A DNA stretch of 64,000 nucleotides from Russula earlei. Lineage: Eukaryota > Basidiomycota > Agaricomycetes > Russulales > Russulaceae. Positions 1 through 11,607 of the stretch are shown one piece after another. The stretch is from positions 18,806-82,805 of the forward strand of contig JAGFNK010000215.1 of NCBI GenBank assembly GCA_025769875.1. Reading direction: 5' to 3'. Positions within the stretch are counted from its first letter, which is position 1, and each line of letters starts with the position of its first letter. The notes under the pieces were generated by a model that did no database searches, had not been told where the DNA came from, and worked only from the letters and a program-made list of their open reading frames with translations. The translations under genes and the position numbers were made by a program.

Positions 1-533
1 ACGCCCCATGTCTTTATCTCCTACCATGTCACGGTGCCCGTCATGGTGTCCTGGCACTGGACCAGACCACATGCCTCGTTCGGTTTTCGGTTTACACTGA
101 CTGCAGGTCCACTTGATGTCGTAATGCGTTCGACCTGTTCCTCGGCTCGCGGCATGTCCACCCAGATGCTGGGCAGATCCTGCCTGCTTTATCTTTCCAC
201 ACGTACAGAGACACTCCTCAGTTTATCTCCCTTCCTACGCCACACGTTCCATGTCCCCGTCTGGTCACCGTTCCCCTGTCCTTGTCTAATCCTGGCATGG
301 GACCACGCTGGAATGTTTCCGCCGAACGACGGTCCCCGAACGCTCGCAGGCGTGCTCCTTTCATCGACATACACCCCTCGAATTGCTTTGTTCTCCTTGT
401 TCTTTCGTCATTTAGGTAGTTCATATCAGTTGAATAACGTGGGCATGTCAATGTCGGACAAAAATAGGCTATCCTTACATTACATGCTGCCAAACGTCGG
501 CCGCTGTTAGCGGGAATGGGTCTGCGCATCTCC
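1..533. other. Left edge, 3' flank of NOP16, no gene seen
   Basis: Open frames on both strands here resemble no family I know and have no consistent exon signals. They look like chance frames. The stretch is probably the downstream flank of the minus-strand NOP16 gene, possibly with the end of a gene lying outside the window. Confidence 0.5.
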
Positions 534-1508
534 TCATCCTGTTATGACATTTTGCGCGCCAAGTTTGTCAAACCCTCCCGCCCTCTTGATGGCCCGGCGT
601 ATCTCTCCCTCCGTCCGCTGGTCAGGGTTGAGCGTACGATCTCGCATCATAGCTGCCACGTCGCGACCATGTTTGGATATCAGTCTCTGCAGAAAGCTCA
701 TTTCACCTTTGGGAGATAATCTTGGAACGGGCGCATTAACGACGTCAGGCAGCGCTTCCAAATTGATAGAGAAAGCAGCGGAAAATGATTCCATGGAAAG
801 TCAGGTCAAAACGGTTATCTCCAGAAGCACGAAGCACCTGCTGTTCCGTACTCACATTGAATTACTTCGACATTTGACTTCACAGTGTCGGGCGTCTGAC
901 CGAACGAGAACCACTTTCGGTTCTCTGGGGTATGAATGATTGCCGCCGCTGCCACCTCGACGAGATCCAGCCGACGGTCGAGTGATGTCGGATCGACATA
1001 CTCAACGGTTGTAATATGGCCAGCGTGGTCTCTCACAATGCGTCCCAATCCCTTTGGAAGATCATGCTCGCTCCCGCCACTCATCGACATTGCTAGGTCA
1101 TCAACGAAGGCATTCTCATTCGCTGCTGTTTGTGCTTCTGTGACAGTTGCGGGGCGTTCCGCGCCCCCAGACGTATGTGGATTCAGCGAAACAGCCAGAC
1201 CCAGAGCAGCGTAACTGGCAAAAAGAGCCGTGACAACGTTGCCCGTCAATTATCAAACATTCCCTTCCCTGTCACGGACTGAGTACACGTACTTTTGTCG
1301 GACAGTTTTATGTTTGTCCCATGCTTCCTGCAATATCCTTGGACCACGAATGGCTTGATGAACACCGAAAATCGAAATGAGCGTCGGTAATGCGGACAAA
1401 AAAGCCTAACGCACGAGGCTGCTTCTTGAGGAGCTTCTTCGCTTGCCTCGAATGATGTACTGGTTTGTGGGTGGAACGAGCTTTGCGACGCTGCCGAGGA
1501 TTCGCCAT
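534..1508 (-). CDS. NOP16: Ribosome biogenesis protein Nop16
   Basis: Nucleolar factor needed for maturation of the large (60S) ribosomal subunit. Four exons can be read. Exon 1 starts MANPRQRRKARS and is very basic. Exon 2 carries IRGPRILQEAWDKHKTVRQ. Exon 3 begins YAALGLAVSLNPHTSGG. Exon 4 carries the family's C-terminal signature, RLISKHGRDVAAMMRDR followed by LNPDQRTEGEIRRAI. The intron after exon 3 starts with a canonical GTGAGT at 855-850. Start ATG is at 1508 and the stop at 534. The length, about 240 residues, fits the family and no lesion was seen. Its start lies 280 bp from the QCR10 start on the other strand, so the two genes probably share a promoter region. Confidence 0.9.
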
Positions 1509-1788
1509 GAACTTGGCTCAAATGTGCAAGGGAGGCGATAATGGAGCGGGAGAAGCCTAATAACTAACGGACCCAAAAGCAGAGATCGAAAAAAATTATG
1601 AGGAATGGAGGTGCCGAGGACGAGACGAGACAGACAGACGTCGTGACTGTCCCTTCCCTCCTTGGCCAAGATGGAGGGAGGACTAGCAAACCTCTCGCCT
1701 CTCGGCTTTTGCCGACCGCTGATCTCACGACCCTTGGCTGCTGCTGCTCACAACTGCATTAGCCGCACACACCACTTGATCGTACACT
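1509..1788. promoter_or_regulatory. Divergent promoter region NOP16/QCR10
   Basis: A 280-bp interval separates the two outward-facing start codons. No specific factor site is claimed; the assignment rests only on gene arrangement. Confidence 0.5.
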
Positions 1789-2182
1789 ATGTCCCGTCTC
1801 GCCTACTATCCGATTCCCGCCACCAGCAGACTGGGAAGCTTCACCCTTAGTGCACGTTCATTCGCTTCTCCGCGCACCATGCCAGCCATTCATCATTCCA
1901 CAGACCGCAAAGCGTTGGTCGGGCAGCCTCGGAATTTGGGGCGTAGGAGCTGGCACTGCCCTTGTTTTCGTACGGGCCTGGCAATGTGCTCCCGCACACC
2001 ATTTTTGCTGAATGAAATCGCCAGTTCCTTTCTGTGACGCCAAAAGTGAAAAACACCCTGCTTCTCAAGATACCTGTGGTGTGTCACTTTGCCATGTCCT
2101 ATGCTTCTTCCGATCGTATTCCCCGTCACAGCTCAGTAGCTACTACGACGACAAGACTCCTGCCTCGGACAAGCCATTCTAA
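1789..2182 (+). CDS. QCR10: Cytochrome bc1 complex subunit 10 (Qcr10-like)
   Basis: Small single-span subunit of mitochondrial complex III. No single open frame covers it, but the exons read clearly in order: a start with MSRLAYYPIP at 1789; a hydrophobic segment with SLGIWGVGAGTALVF at about 1916-1970; FLSVTPKVKNTLLLKIPV at about 2027-2080; and YDDKTPASDKPF before TAA at 2180-2182. The yeast protein has the same order: a Gly-rich helix, a KIP segment, then a DHTPP-type acidic tail ending DKP. The third and last introns use GT-AG. The first intron border is uncertain: the only phase-compatible donor I see is GC at 1852, paired with CAG at 1901-1903. It diverges from NOP16. Confidence 0.75.
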
Positions 2183-2308
2183 ATCGCTACTTCCTTGAGA
2201 GCATAGCACATGGAAATGTTTATTAGATGCATCTATTCACTTTTTTCCCCCCAAATGCACCATGTCTCCGCGGTGGGACGGAGGAGAGATCACTGAATGT
2301 CCCGTTGT

Positions 2309-3643
2309 TCAGAGTTTCGACGGCGGCTGTGCTTCCGTTTCCAAGTCTTGTGTCAGGTTGATACCCAATTTGTCCCCCAATATTCGGAGGGCTGACATTG
2401 TGCCGCCTATCGGCACGTCTATCAAGGCATGTTATGAATCAGATATTGGATTGCTCAGACGAAAAAAGCAAGATACTGACGTATGGTTTCCATTCCAAGC
2501 TCCTGAGCTGTTTTGAGGTTTCTGTGAGACGCATGGTCCGTCAGCGACGGTAACTTGCAGCAGTCGACAAAGGAAACCACTGGCACTTACAAACCTAGAT
2601 CATCTAAAAAGACAGCGTCTTGCGGCCGGATATGGTTTCTTTCGCAGGCTAGGAGGTAGAACCGACGCTCTGGCTTCCTAGAGGCACAGAGCGGAGATTA
2701 GCCTGTCTTGCTCGGTCCCAACAGACCCAGCTGTCGATTAGTGAGTTGCACCCACCTCATGCCAACTTCGCTCGAGTCCACGAAATCGTCAAATAGTTCG
2801 CGAATGGGTGACGGGACTGCGCCACCGTCCCATCCAAGGAATCTGAGCTCAGACTCTAGGGTAACACCAGGGTATCGTCTCAAGTGCCGTCCATCGAGAC
2901 CAAGGAATGTTGTATCAATTTTCGAGTAATTATTCGTGAGGGCGATGACACGCCAGCGTTCGGCCGCTATGGAAATGCAGGAAACACCGGTGAAATGAAT
3001 TAAAAATACTTTCAGAGGCCATCTAACCTCTGATTCGCAAGATAGCTTTATAGACATCCTTGTCCACTTTCTGACTCGTTCTCATCATGCGTCCGAAAAG
3101 CTGCCACACTGTTGAGAATCGGCGCATTAAATGCTTGGAAAGGTCTCACTTCCCGGCCGTCGAAGGCCAACTTCTGCGGAAGCTCAGGACATGCTATCAT
3201 CCGAATAAAATCGTACGGCGTTTGTGGAGAATGAGTCTGAGGCTCACTTATGTTCCTCTTCTCACAATACTGAGCGTACCATTCATTGCCGTTATCCACA
3301 TCGGACAGCTCTTGGCTAAACTGTTCATAAAAGGGGAATAGGGACATTTGCCCCCGCTCAAATTTCTGCCATGCTCCTTGCGAGCCCCGTCCAGAGCTGT
3401 GTGATTGGTACATGGACCTGCGTGAGTACAGAATTCTCGAGTTGTTTTTTGAACGCTCACATCAAGCAATTGATATAGTCATTGGGGATGCCATGCTCAA
3501 TTTCGTACTCGCGGATTGCCACGAGAGGACTTTGCACGACAACTCCGCCAATCTTCACATATTGACGGCTCAACACATATGGCAGCGGGATGGTATGAAC
3601 GACGCACGTCAAACAAGACTGCCTTGAGATGTGGGCTGGACAT
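2309..3643 (-). CDS. HAD-like hydrolase, ACAD10/11 N-terminal type
   Basis: Haloacid dehalogenase-superfamily protein of the group resembling the N-terminal domain of ACAD10 and epoxide-hydrolase-type HADs. Exon 1 reads MSSPHLKAVLFD and is followed by GTGCGT; exon 2 resumes at IGGVVVQSPLVAIREYE, completing the FDxGGVV motif I. Further blocks are GAWQKFERGQMSLFPFYEQF (cap region), WRVIALTNNYS (motif II), ELRFLGWDGG, KPERRFYLLAC (motif III Lys), DAVFLDDLG (motif IV acidic pair) and NLKTAQELGMETI. The C terminus ends PPSKL before TGA at 2309-2311. No other ATG lies upstream in frame. The substrate is unknown. All motif residues are present, so it should be active. Confidence 0.82.
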
Positions 3644-4626
3644 GATAATGTCAATCTCCGAGGGTTGAAACTGAAGGAAGTCCTTCCTGACAACGAGCGT
3701 TAGCGTTGCAACACCAATGCAATCATAGACAGGTAGGCCTTCCCTACTTTCGAAGTGTGTTTTTCGCTGGGGGGCCTGCCCGTGGTGCGTGAGCGCACGG
3801 TAGGCCGATGATGATGCCGGGGGGCACGTGTGTCCGCGGGATCGGTCTATACCTGTGCCCTCATTCGGACACCATTGATTACTTGTTTCTTATTCAACAA
3901 CTACCATACTTTGGGTACTGTATACAGTACCTCTGTCTATGTATTTTTTGTAGAAAAGCCTGCTTGTCACACTTGCCGATGATGCCGTTTCGGAGCTCTG
4001 AGGTTTACCAAAATGGCAAGTCGCGCGCCGGCGAAGAGCAAGATCCATGCACCTCCTCTGGTAAGCAACAACACAACAATATAACGCCTTACCTCTGTAT
4101 GCCACACTTCATCCCAGCCCCAAGCAGACTTTCTTTCAGGCTTATATTACCTCCAAGACAACTTGCATGAAATTAATGTGGCAATTTATCCTATCTACAA
4201 TTACCATACCTACTAATCTAACATTCATGATTTCTTTGGTGTGACATAGCGTGACCATTCGAATGAGGGCACAGGGATAGTATACCAAAAAAAATCAGTA
4301 AAAAATTTCAGAAAAAAGTTTACAAGAGATCGAGAATATTTGAAAAAAAAAAAAAAGAGAGAGAAAAGTGGATGTTTTCGGATTGGTTGGCCCTACGGAG
4401 CTACTAGGGCATCGCTCGAATCGGAGCCGGATATAGTTAGTTAGGTCCATGGCTGGACAAAGGAAAGTCTCGCTCGGTTAGGAGGAAAGGCTCATACTTT
4501 GGGAGTGCCAGCAGCTCCAGCCACTGCCCCAGTAACGCCTATCTAAACTTAGAACCACACTTCGGCTCACCTGGCCCGCTGGTGACTCGTATAGCCCTTG
4601 CGCCTGTTTTCCATCATCCACATTCA
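3644..4626. other. Intergenic region between two divergent genes
   Basis: A gap of 983 bp. It holds the inverted-repeat element at about 3853-4274, an 18-bp perfect palindrome (GGTACTGTATACAGTACC) at 3914-3931, and A-rich tracts at 4287-4365. No coding exon was recognised. Confidence 0.6.
3853..4274. mobile_element. MITE-like inverted-repeat element (candidate)
   Basis: The 15-mer CTGTGCCCTCATTCG at 3853-3867 recurs as its exact reverse complement at 4260-4274. TATAC-containing sequence lies just outside both arms. The roughly 420-bp interval is AT-rich compared with its neighbours, encodes nothing, and contains an 18-bp perfect palindrome. This fits a small non-autonomous DNA transposon, but I could not define a target-site duplication. 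Confidence 0.4.
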
Positions 4627-5717
4627 ATGTACCGTCCTAACTATGGTGGTGCTCCCTACAACTCACAGGGCAGAAACTATCAATCAGCATATCCCAATCA
4701 ACTTGGTTCTACCTATTCCACTGGACCGCCCTATAATGCGGATCCACAACTCTGGCAGTGGTTCACTGCCGTTGATACAGACAGGTCCGGCTCGATAAGC
4801 GTCACTGAACTTCAGGCCGCATTGGTGAATGGTTGAGTCTTTCCATCATGTCCCCTTTGAACGTGAGCTGACAGATCTCGGCGCGTTCCAGGTAACTGGT
4901 CGAGTAAGTGCCCCGAATCCACACTGATTCGTGGTCGAACCGCCACCACCGCCACTCGAGATTTGTGCATCATCTCGAAGCGCGCTCTGCTTGTCAAACT
5001 GGCATATTAAATCATGTTGCTGTAGGATTCGATCTGGATACAGTGAAAATGCTGATGAATATATTTGTAAGTCGTTCTACCATCAACGGCAGACGGCTCT
5101 CATATTATGTATCACTTCAGGATACCGACCGAAGCGGGACCATCGGATTTCAAGGTGCGTGGTCTCGATTCCAAGCTGATGTCTCCTACTTAACGGATCG
5201 ACATCCGAAGAGTTCACGGGGCTTTGGAAGTACATTAGCGATTGGCAGGGTGTTTTCAGGCACTTTGACAAAGATCGATCTGGTACTATTGACGGACATG
5301 AGCTAGCCGAAGCCCTCAGTAGTTTTGGATACCAGCTCACGCCAACCCTTCTGACACTCCTCGAGCAGAAATATGGTAAGTTGCGTCGAATGCATACGCT
5401 AGCTTGAAAGATTCATACCGTCTTTGGCGATGAAGCTTCGGGGCCGGCCACTGGGTTCGCGCCTTCTCCGGGAATCAGCTTCGATCGCTTCGTCAGGGCT
5501 TGCATTGTGGTGAAGACGTTAACAGAAGCCTTCCAACGGTACGCTTATTGACTTTCTTGTGGAAAGGGGATTCTGATGCGGGGAGAAGCGCTGACACGAA
5601 CCGTGATGGATGGGTAACGATGAATTACGAGGAATTTATGAAGGCAAGTCCCCGACGGTTTCGTCTTGCAACAATACATCTGACGTGGGATGGTAGATTG
5701 TACTCAATGCCCCGTAA
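4627..5717 (+). CDS. Penta-EF-hand calcium-binding protein (ALG-2/peflin type)
   Basis: Ca2+-binding adaptor of the PEF family, usually cytosolic and Ca2+-dependently membrane associated. The short N terminus is rich in Tyr, Gly and Pro (MYRPNYGGAPYNSQG). EF-hand loops follow in order: DTDRSGSISVTEL (EF1), DTDRSGTIGFQ (EF2), DKDRSGTIDGHEL (EF3), a degenerate EF4 around SPGISFDRFVRACIVV, and ADTNRDGWVTMNYEEF (EF5, the dimer-forming hand in this family). At least six introns are needed. The last is GC-AG, starting GCAAGT at 5644 and ending at 5696, and the protein ends IVLNAP before TAA at 5715-5717. The length suits the family and nothing looks broken. Confidence 0.88.
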
Positions 5718-5973
5718 ATGATATATATCTATAGCATGGGTGGAAGGATTGGGTAAATGGTGTATTTTGGACAGACAAGTAGCTATGTGGATGGAGGGAT
5801 GTTTATCTAATCAGGGGAACATAGTCACATGCTTTTTTTCCGAACGGCGCGTCGCACGTGATAATGGCGGGTTGCCCTGTCCAGGGCCGGTCGGTTGTTC
5901 AGCCGATGAAATTGCTTAAAATGCCCGGTGCTCCTCCGCCACCCTAGACACTTTCATCCATCTTCTTCTTGCC

Positions 5974-8937
5974 ATGGCCATTCCTGGAGCAATCCCCTTG
6001 CCGGACAACACCGACTTCACGAGACAATCTTTTCAAGTGCCCGGAACGAAGCGTCCTGGCCAGACTGGTACGTTACCGTCTCGTCCCTCTCTTTTGCTCG
6101 TGACAACTCAAAACGTCTGGTGTTGCAGCTCACTATCGCAATGGTCTGTCGCTTCCGCTGGTTTCCTGCGAGCTCTCATAAGTTTACATCTCATATTTGT
6201 TCTAGCCTTTTTTGGTTTCGTGGATATTAACACCCCCGGTGTATTCACCACTCTTCCTGAGGTCTTCGATGCCGGCTATTCCATTGCCAAGGACAAATCT
6301 TTTTTGGGACATCGTCCTGTTCTTTCCAAGAATCCTCTGACTCATGCGCGCCACTATGTCTGGCAAACATATGCAGAAGTGGATGAGAGGAGGCGCCATA
6401 TTGGGAGTGCTGTCCATAAACTCTTTGAGAATGGAACAGTGGGCGGTGGTGAATATCCTACGGTCGGTCTCTGGAGCCTGAACAGACCTGGTGAGCTTCT
6501 CTTCGGATGACTAGACCTGTCGCTCAATATTGACTTGCGACCAGAGTGGGTTCTGATTGATCTGGCGTTAAACGCTTATGGAAAGGTCGGGGTCAGCCTC
6601 TACGACACGTTTGGAGATCAAACCGTTGGTGCGTTCATGAGCTGTGAATAACCAACTCACCCTGGAGCTAACTTTTGATAAATATCAGAGTACATGTAAG
6701 GTCCATAACTTCGGGCAAATTAGCAACGATTTAACAGCCATTCAGTATCGACCATGCCCACCTTACCCTTATCTTCACCTCTTCTGATCACTTGACTACG
6801 CTGCTCAAGGCGGCCCCGCGTCACCCTCACTTAAAACTCATTGTAGTCATCGACGAACTTGAACCCGAAACCAAACGCTTCGCTGCGGCATGGTCCCAGA
6901 CCCAGGGTGTCAAACTCCAAGAATTAAGCGAGTGTAGGTCGCACGTTGTTGCTCGTGCTTGCTTGTAGGTGATTTTGTGCTTCCAGTGGAGGAGTTCGGG
7001 AAGAAATACCGCTGCAATGTCATTATTCCCTCGGCGAATGATATTGCCACGATTTGCTACACTTCTGTGAGCTCCCTCCAGTCTGGCATGGCAGTCTGAG
7101 CTGAATTGGATGATAGGGAACTACCAATGTACCGAAAGGTGAGATGGGAGTGTGATTAATCGTCTCGCTGGACTTAGATCTGCACCCCTTCAGGTGTCTT
7201 GCTCACCCATGGTAGCTTGGCCGTGGCGACTCAATCAAATCTTTATGGGTATTCGATTGGCGCTGATGAGCGTGTCACATTGTTGTCCTATCTTCCACTG
7301 GCACATATCTATGAGGTTTGTTAGTGGTTTATTGTTCGCGCCATTCGTTCTAAATTCTCTGTTGCAGCGTATCAACCAGACGGTTGTCATCGCCCTTGGG
7401 GGTGCCATCGGCTTTTTCACGGGTGATCCCCTTCGACTGCTTGAGGATGCTCAAATTCTAAAGCCAAATTACTTCCCTTCCGTCCCTCGGGTTTTGAATC
7501 GTATATATCAGGCTGCCACGGTTGCAGGGAATGTGCCTGGCCTTAAAGGTGCCATATTCCGACGTGCCGTGCAGGCAAAGCTCGATAACTTGCGTGCAAC
7601 GGGGGCTATCACACATCCCTTATGGGATAGATTAGTGTTCAAGAAGGTACGACCGTGTTCGGCACCCTTGCGATGGTGTATGAAAACTGTGGGATAGATC
7701 CAAGCCGTTCTGGGAGGCAATATTAAACTGGTAGTCTCTGGCTCTGCTCCGATCAGTGCAGAAGTGCTCGATTTTCTTAGGATAGCTCTTTCCTGTCGAA
7801 TACTTGAGGGTGAGACTTTTCGTCTTTCTTGCGTCCCTATCTGACTGCTTCATTTCTTGTTCAGGGTAAGTAAGACATTGCCTGCGGGTATGGCGTTGTC
7901 CTTATTTCTACCTTGGTAGCTATGGCATGACTGAGAACACTGCCACCGCTACGAGGGCTCTCGGGGAGGACTCAACGTCGGGTGGAACAGTCGGGCCGCC
8001 ACAGCCTGCAGCAGAACTGAAACTAGTCGATGTCCCATCTATGAATTACACTGCGGAGGATAGACCGTTCCCCCGAGGAGAGATATGCTGTCGGGGTTCG
8101 TGCAACTTCATCCAGTATTACAAAGGTCCATTCGTGTTGGTTGTAACTTGTTGAGTGCCACTCACGAGAAGAGGTAGACGAAAAAAACACAAAAGAAGCT
8201 GTAGACGCCGAAGGCTGGATACACACCGGCGACATTGGGGAAATCGACGATCATGGGCGATTTAGGATTATTGATCGCGTGAAGGTGCGCTTGTCATTCG
8301 TTTACAAGTCGGGGTCATCACTCAGGTTGCGGGTAGAATATCATGAAACTTTCGCAGGGCGAGTATGTCGCCTTGGAGAAAATTGAGAATATATACTCCC
8401 GCATCCCCGCCGTTATGCAGGTGTTTGTCCACGGGGACAGTTTGAAGTCGTACTTGGTCGGGGTGATCGTCCCGGATCCTGTGGCGTTTGCTGCGTTCGC
8501 TTCGCGTATCCTCAAGCGAACAGTCGACGCAGCAGATACGCAAGCGATGAATGAGTTTTGCGGGGATCCGCGCATTGTGGACAGCCTGCTGAAGGAACTG
8601 AATGCCGTAACTGCAAATGGCCTTAAAGGGTGGGCAATTCTCCGATGCGGGTTTTGTGCATGGGCTTGGCTAATGGTACTTATGTTTTTCAAGATTTGAG
8701 CAACTGAAACGCATACACCTGAGCCTTGATCCCTTCAGCGTCGCTGAGAACACATTGACACCGACCCTGAAAATGCGAAGGTGCGCCAGACTTGGTCGAA
8801 TGCTTACGACCAGGTGGATACTCACGTTTCCCATTCCTTGTAGACGGGACGCGTATAACAAGTACAAAACAGCTCTTGACGCGCTCTACGAGCTTCCTGA
8901 TCCACCTCATTCCGAGTCAGCATCCTCAAAGTTGTGA
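5974..8937 (+). CDS. Long-chain acyl-CoA synthetase, peroxisomal (PTS1)
   Basis: ATP-dependent fatty acid:CoA ligase that activates fatty acids for beta-oxidation. About 13 introns split it. The start is [12 protein letters not shown] at 5974. ANL-family motifs appear in order: [11 protein letters not shown] (phosphate loop, about 7055-7140), GYGMTEN (about 7918), the block around [20 protein letters not shown] (about 8215) and RIIDRVK followed by [18 protein letters not shown], the acyl-CoA synthetase signature. The C terminus is ASSKL with TGA at 8935-8937, giving a canonical SKL peroxisome import signal. The last intron, in the MRR codons, is 63 nt and keeps the frame, so the SKL call does not depend on it. 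All catalytic motifs are present. Confidence 0.92.
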
Positions 8938-10401
8938 ATCAATGGTTTGTGGCATCATTATGCCTTGACTCCACACCTCATAATGTTCAGGGTTTCGCAT
9001 GGCGTGGCATGCCTTAATCACTACACATTGTTATATGAGCCTTAATCGTCTGCACAATCGCGACACATAGGAGTGCCTATTTTAAGCAGTGCAAGGTGAC
9101 GAATGACGGGGCCATCCAGTTAAAGGACCTTGATCATGATGCATGAAAAGTTGGAAGAGAGACAAAGAGGTATGGAAGTCCGAACCCATCGGCGAATAAG
9201 ACCAGGATGAGCTCAGCTACTGATATTGCATTCGGCGTATGGCATCGATCGACGATAAAGTAGCACCCGACCCTCGCTGTCCAAGATTGAATGGAGGTAC
9301 GGCGCCGCCTGCTGCAGTGCAGCAATGTGTTCCGTGGCAGAGGCCTCTGGCAGCTCACATTCGTCATTCGCACAACAAATGAGGGTGAGGGTCACATCCC
9401 CATAATGCACCGTCCTTGCATAGAACCCAACCAGATCGCTTCCCCACGAAAGCTACCCGAAATTCCCGAATTATATCCAGAGACGCGATAATGGGATCGG
9501 ATGGGACGAGATGTGGCATGACGTGACGTGAGAGACGAGCCGGCGACGGAGCAGAACGATACCATACCGGCTCTGATGGCCACCTCAGATAGACAGGGAG
9601 ATCACCCTGATGACTATGATAGTGGAAGTGATGTAGGTGATGGTGATGGCGATGGCGATGGACGATGGACGATGGACGATGGTAGACGTAAAAGGAACCG
9701 TTTGCGAGGAGGATCTTGCAGAGCATGGAACTTCCGCAAACAGGCTCAACGAATGGACACTTGATCACACCCCAGCTGGACGAATCGATATGAATCACGT
9801 TTGGCATCGAAAAACAAAGTGTTCGCTACCGAAGCGTGGGATGAACATAGTGAAGGGAGGAGCAGATGACCCCTTCGAAGAGGATCGGTCGGCGAGTGGT
9901 GGGGATGCCTTCTCATGTCGAGGGTCATTATAACGTCAGTATGATGACATTATAATGGCCTCCCAATCTTCTCACACTGAGATTGGAATATTGCGGCGTA
10001 GCGTAGAGTCCACGTGCAAGGAAAGAAACCAACCGTTACACGTCATTCATTTCGATTGCGCGAGCCATTTCGAATAAATACAGAATTCGTACAAAAGAAA
10101 AAGAGCGTCTCGAGAAGCGATCCCCATTATCATATGTGAAATAAGTAGTAGTGGATATGTTCGTGCACTAAAAGACAAACGAGACGAGGATCCGATAATA
10201 GCGTTACAGACTGGAGTGATGATGAAGATCCTAGGGCACACGGTTGGGGCTGGGAATAATCGACATGTACAATAAAGCGCGGAGATAACTGTAAAGTCCC
10301 AAAGAATCGCGAATCGCGAAGCCGAGGAAAAACCAAGATCAATTTTGATCGTATTACCGAGGTTCGTATGACGTGGCCGTATGTGGACAGATAGATAAGG
10401 G
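8938..10401. other. Gene-poor stretch
   Basis: About 1.46 kb without a recognisable gene. A 65-residue minus-strand frame at 9213-9410 has moderately protein-like composition but matches nothing I know. A trinucleotide-type repeat lies at 9637-9682. The right end is the 3' flank of the minus-strand gene at 10402. Confidence 0.5.
9637..9682. repeat. GATG-type simple repeat
   Basis: Imperfect tandem units of GTGATG, GCGATG and GACGATG run for about 46 bp. Confidence 0.85.
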
Positions 10402-11262
10402 TCAGATTGACTCGAGCTCGCTCGGTGTGGGAGAAGGCAGAGCGACTGAGGCAGGAGAGAGGGCCCGATCCTGCGGGAGGTACGGAGCGGGGACGAAAGA
10501 TGCCTCATAGGAAGCGTGACGCTGAAAGGGATTGCGAGTGTGTATGCGAGAGATAGGGGAAGCTGCGAACACGTCGACGGAAATGGGGGTCAGCTATGGG
10601 CGCTAGAGACGGCGGAGAGACTTCGGAGGTAATGATGACGGCGCGAATAGCGTACCTAACGGGCCGGAACTAAAAAACCTTGCAGAAGAAGTTTCCGATC
10701 CAATGTCATTCTCTTCGTTTTCGCAAAGCGCGAGAGGGCGTGCGCTGAGGGAGGAGCCCAACTGCTTCACAGGGGTGCGAGAATCTTCCCAGGGTAGAAC
10801 AGAAAGGTTGTCGATGCCACCTAGAGGCTTGGACGGAAGAGTGAGAGCGCGATCATGGAGCGATGAAAGAGGGTATCTAAGGGGACGGAGGATGGGGGAA
10901 CGGGGAGGGAAAAGGGACGGCCGGAGGATGGAAAGGAATTCCTCGAGGGCTTCTGAGGGTAAGCTGGACCTGGATAAGAAAATAGATTAGAGGGTGGAAC
11001 AAAGTTGGGCCGGTTAGATATAGGCTTACCTCGGAGAAGAACGGGGAGATGTCTTGGGAGATTTTGAATCAGAGTCCAAGTGGAGGAGAGGGTCGTCGTC
11101 TAAGGGGGAGTCGATTGGGAACAGCCTTTCAACTGGATCTGCGGGAGTCGAGGCGATCCGAAGGGGATGTTGACGGTGGGGGGAGGGGATATGAATAGAA
11201 AAGTTGGATAGCCGAACGGGGCGAGGAGCGACAAGGGTGATGTTGTCTGAATTTGACGGCAT
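10402..11262 (-). CDS. Hypothetical Pro/Ser-rich protein
   Basis: I do not recognise this protein. Three exons join in frame with consensus borders. Exon 1 starts MPSNSDNITLVAPRPVRLSN at 11262 and ends SPKTSPRSSPR with a GTAAGC donor. Exon 2 runs from SSLPSEALEEFLSILRPS to SARFFSSGPL with a GTACGC donor. Exon 3 runs from SPISRIHTRNPFQRHASYE to PSPTPSELESI and TGA at 10402-10404. The product is about 235 residues, rich in Pro, Ser and Arg, probably disordered, with possible Ser-Pro phosphorylation sites (SPKTSPRSSP) and no membrane segment. It diverges from the MFS transporter gene. The clean frame across three exons is the main reason for calling it real. Confidence 0.6.
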
Positions 11263-11607
11263 GAGAATGAGCGTAGTGAACGTTAGGCAGAGGCTAGGAG
11301 GTGGGGGGCAAAGCGGGGGCAGGGCAGGCAAAGCGGGGGCGGGGTAAGGGTAAGGGCAGACAGCGCAGGCCAAGGCAAAGCAAAGCAGGGCGAAGGGGTA
11401 GGCCAGGGAGGGAAAGAGACTCTCACGGACATGTGACTGATTCTACCCACGGTCGGGATTCTCAGGTCAGGTCAGGTCAGAATCAGGTTCGCCGCGTACG
11501 ACGTCCGACGTAAAATAAACTGGCTTTACACGTACTGCTATATAACTCTCGTTTCTCTCAGATGCACTCTCTCTTTGTCCGCGCAAGTCTTCCTTCGACT
11601 CGAGCAC
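11263..11607. promoter_or_regulatory. G-rich divergent promoter with short repeats
   Basis: The interval between the unknown gene and the MFS gene contains two copies of GGCAAAGCGGGGGC at about 11308-11342, then runs of GGGTAAGGG and AAAGCA type, and a TCAGG tandem (four units) at about 11460-11480. The runs of G could form quadruplexes. No known factor site is claimed. Confidence 0.4.

Noticed and set aside
34..510. 158-codon plus-strand ORF at the left edge
   Set aside because: Composition unlike the confirmed genes, no domain, and no supporting splice or start context.
9364..9807. 147-codon minus-strand ORF
   Set aside because: It reads through a simple repeat (a His/Arg run) and resembles no protein.
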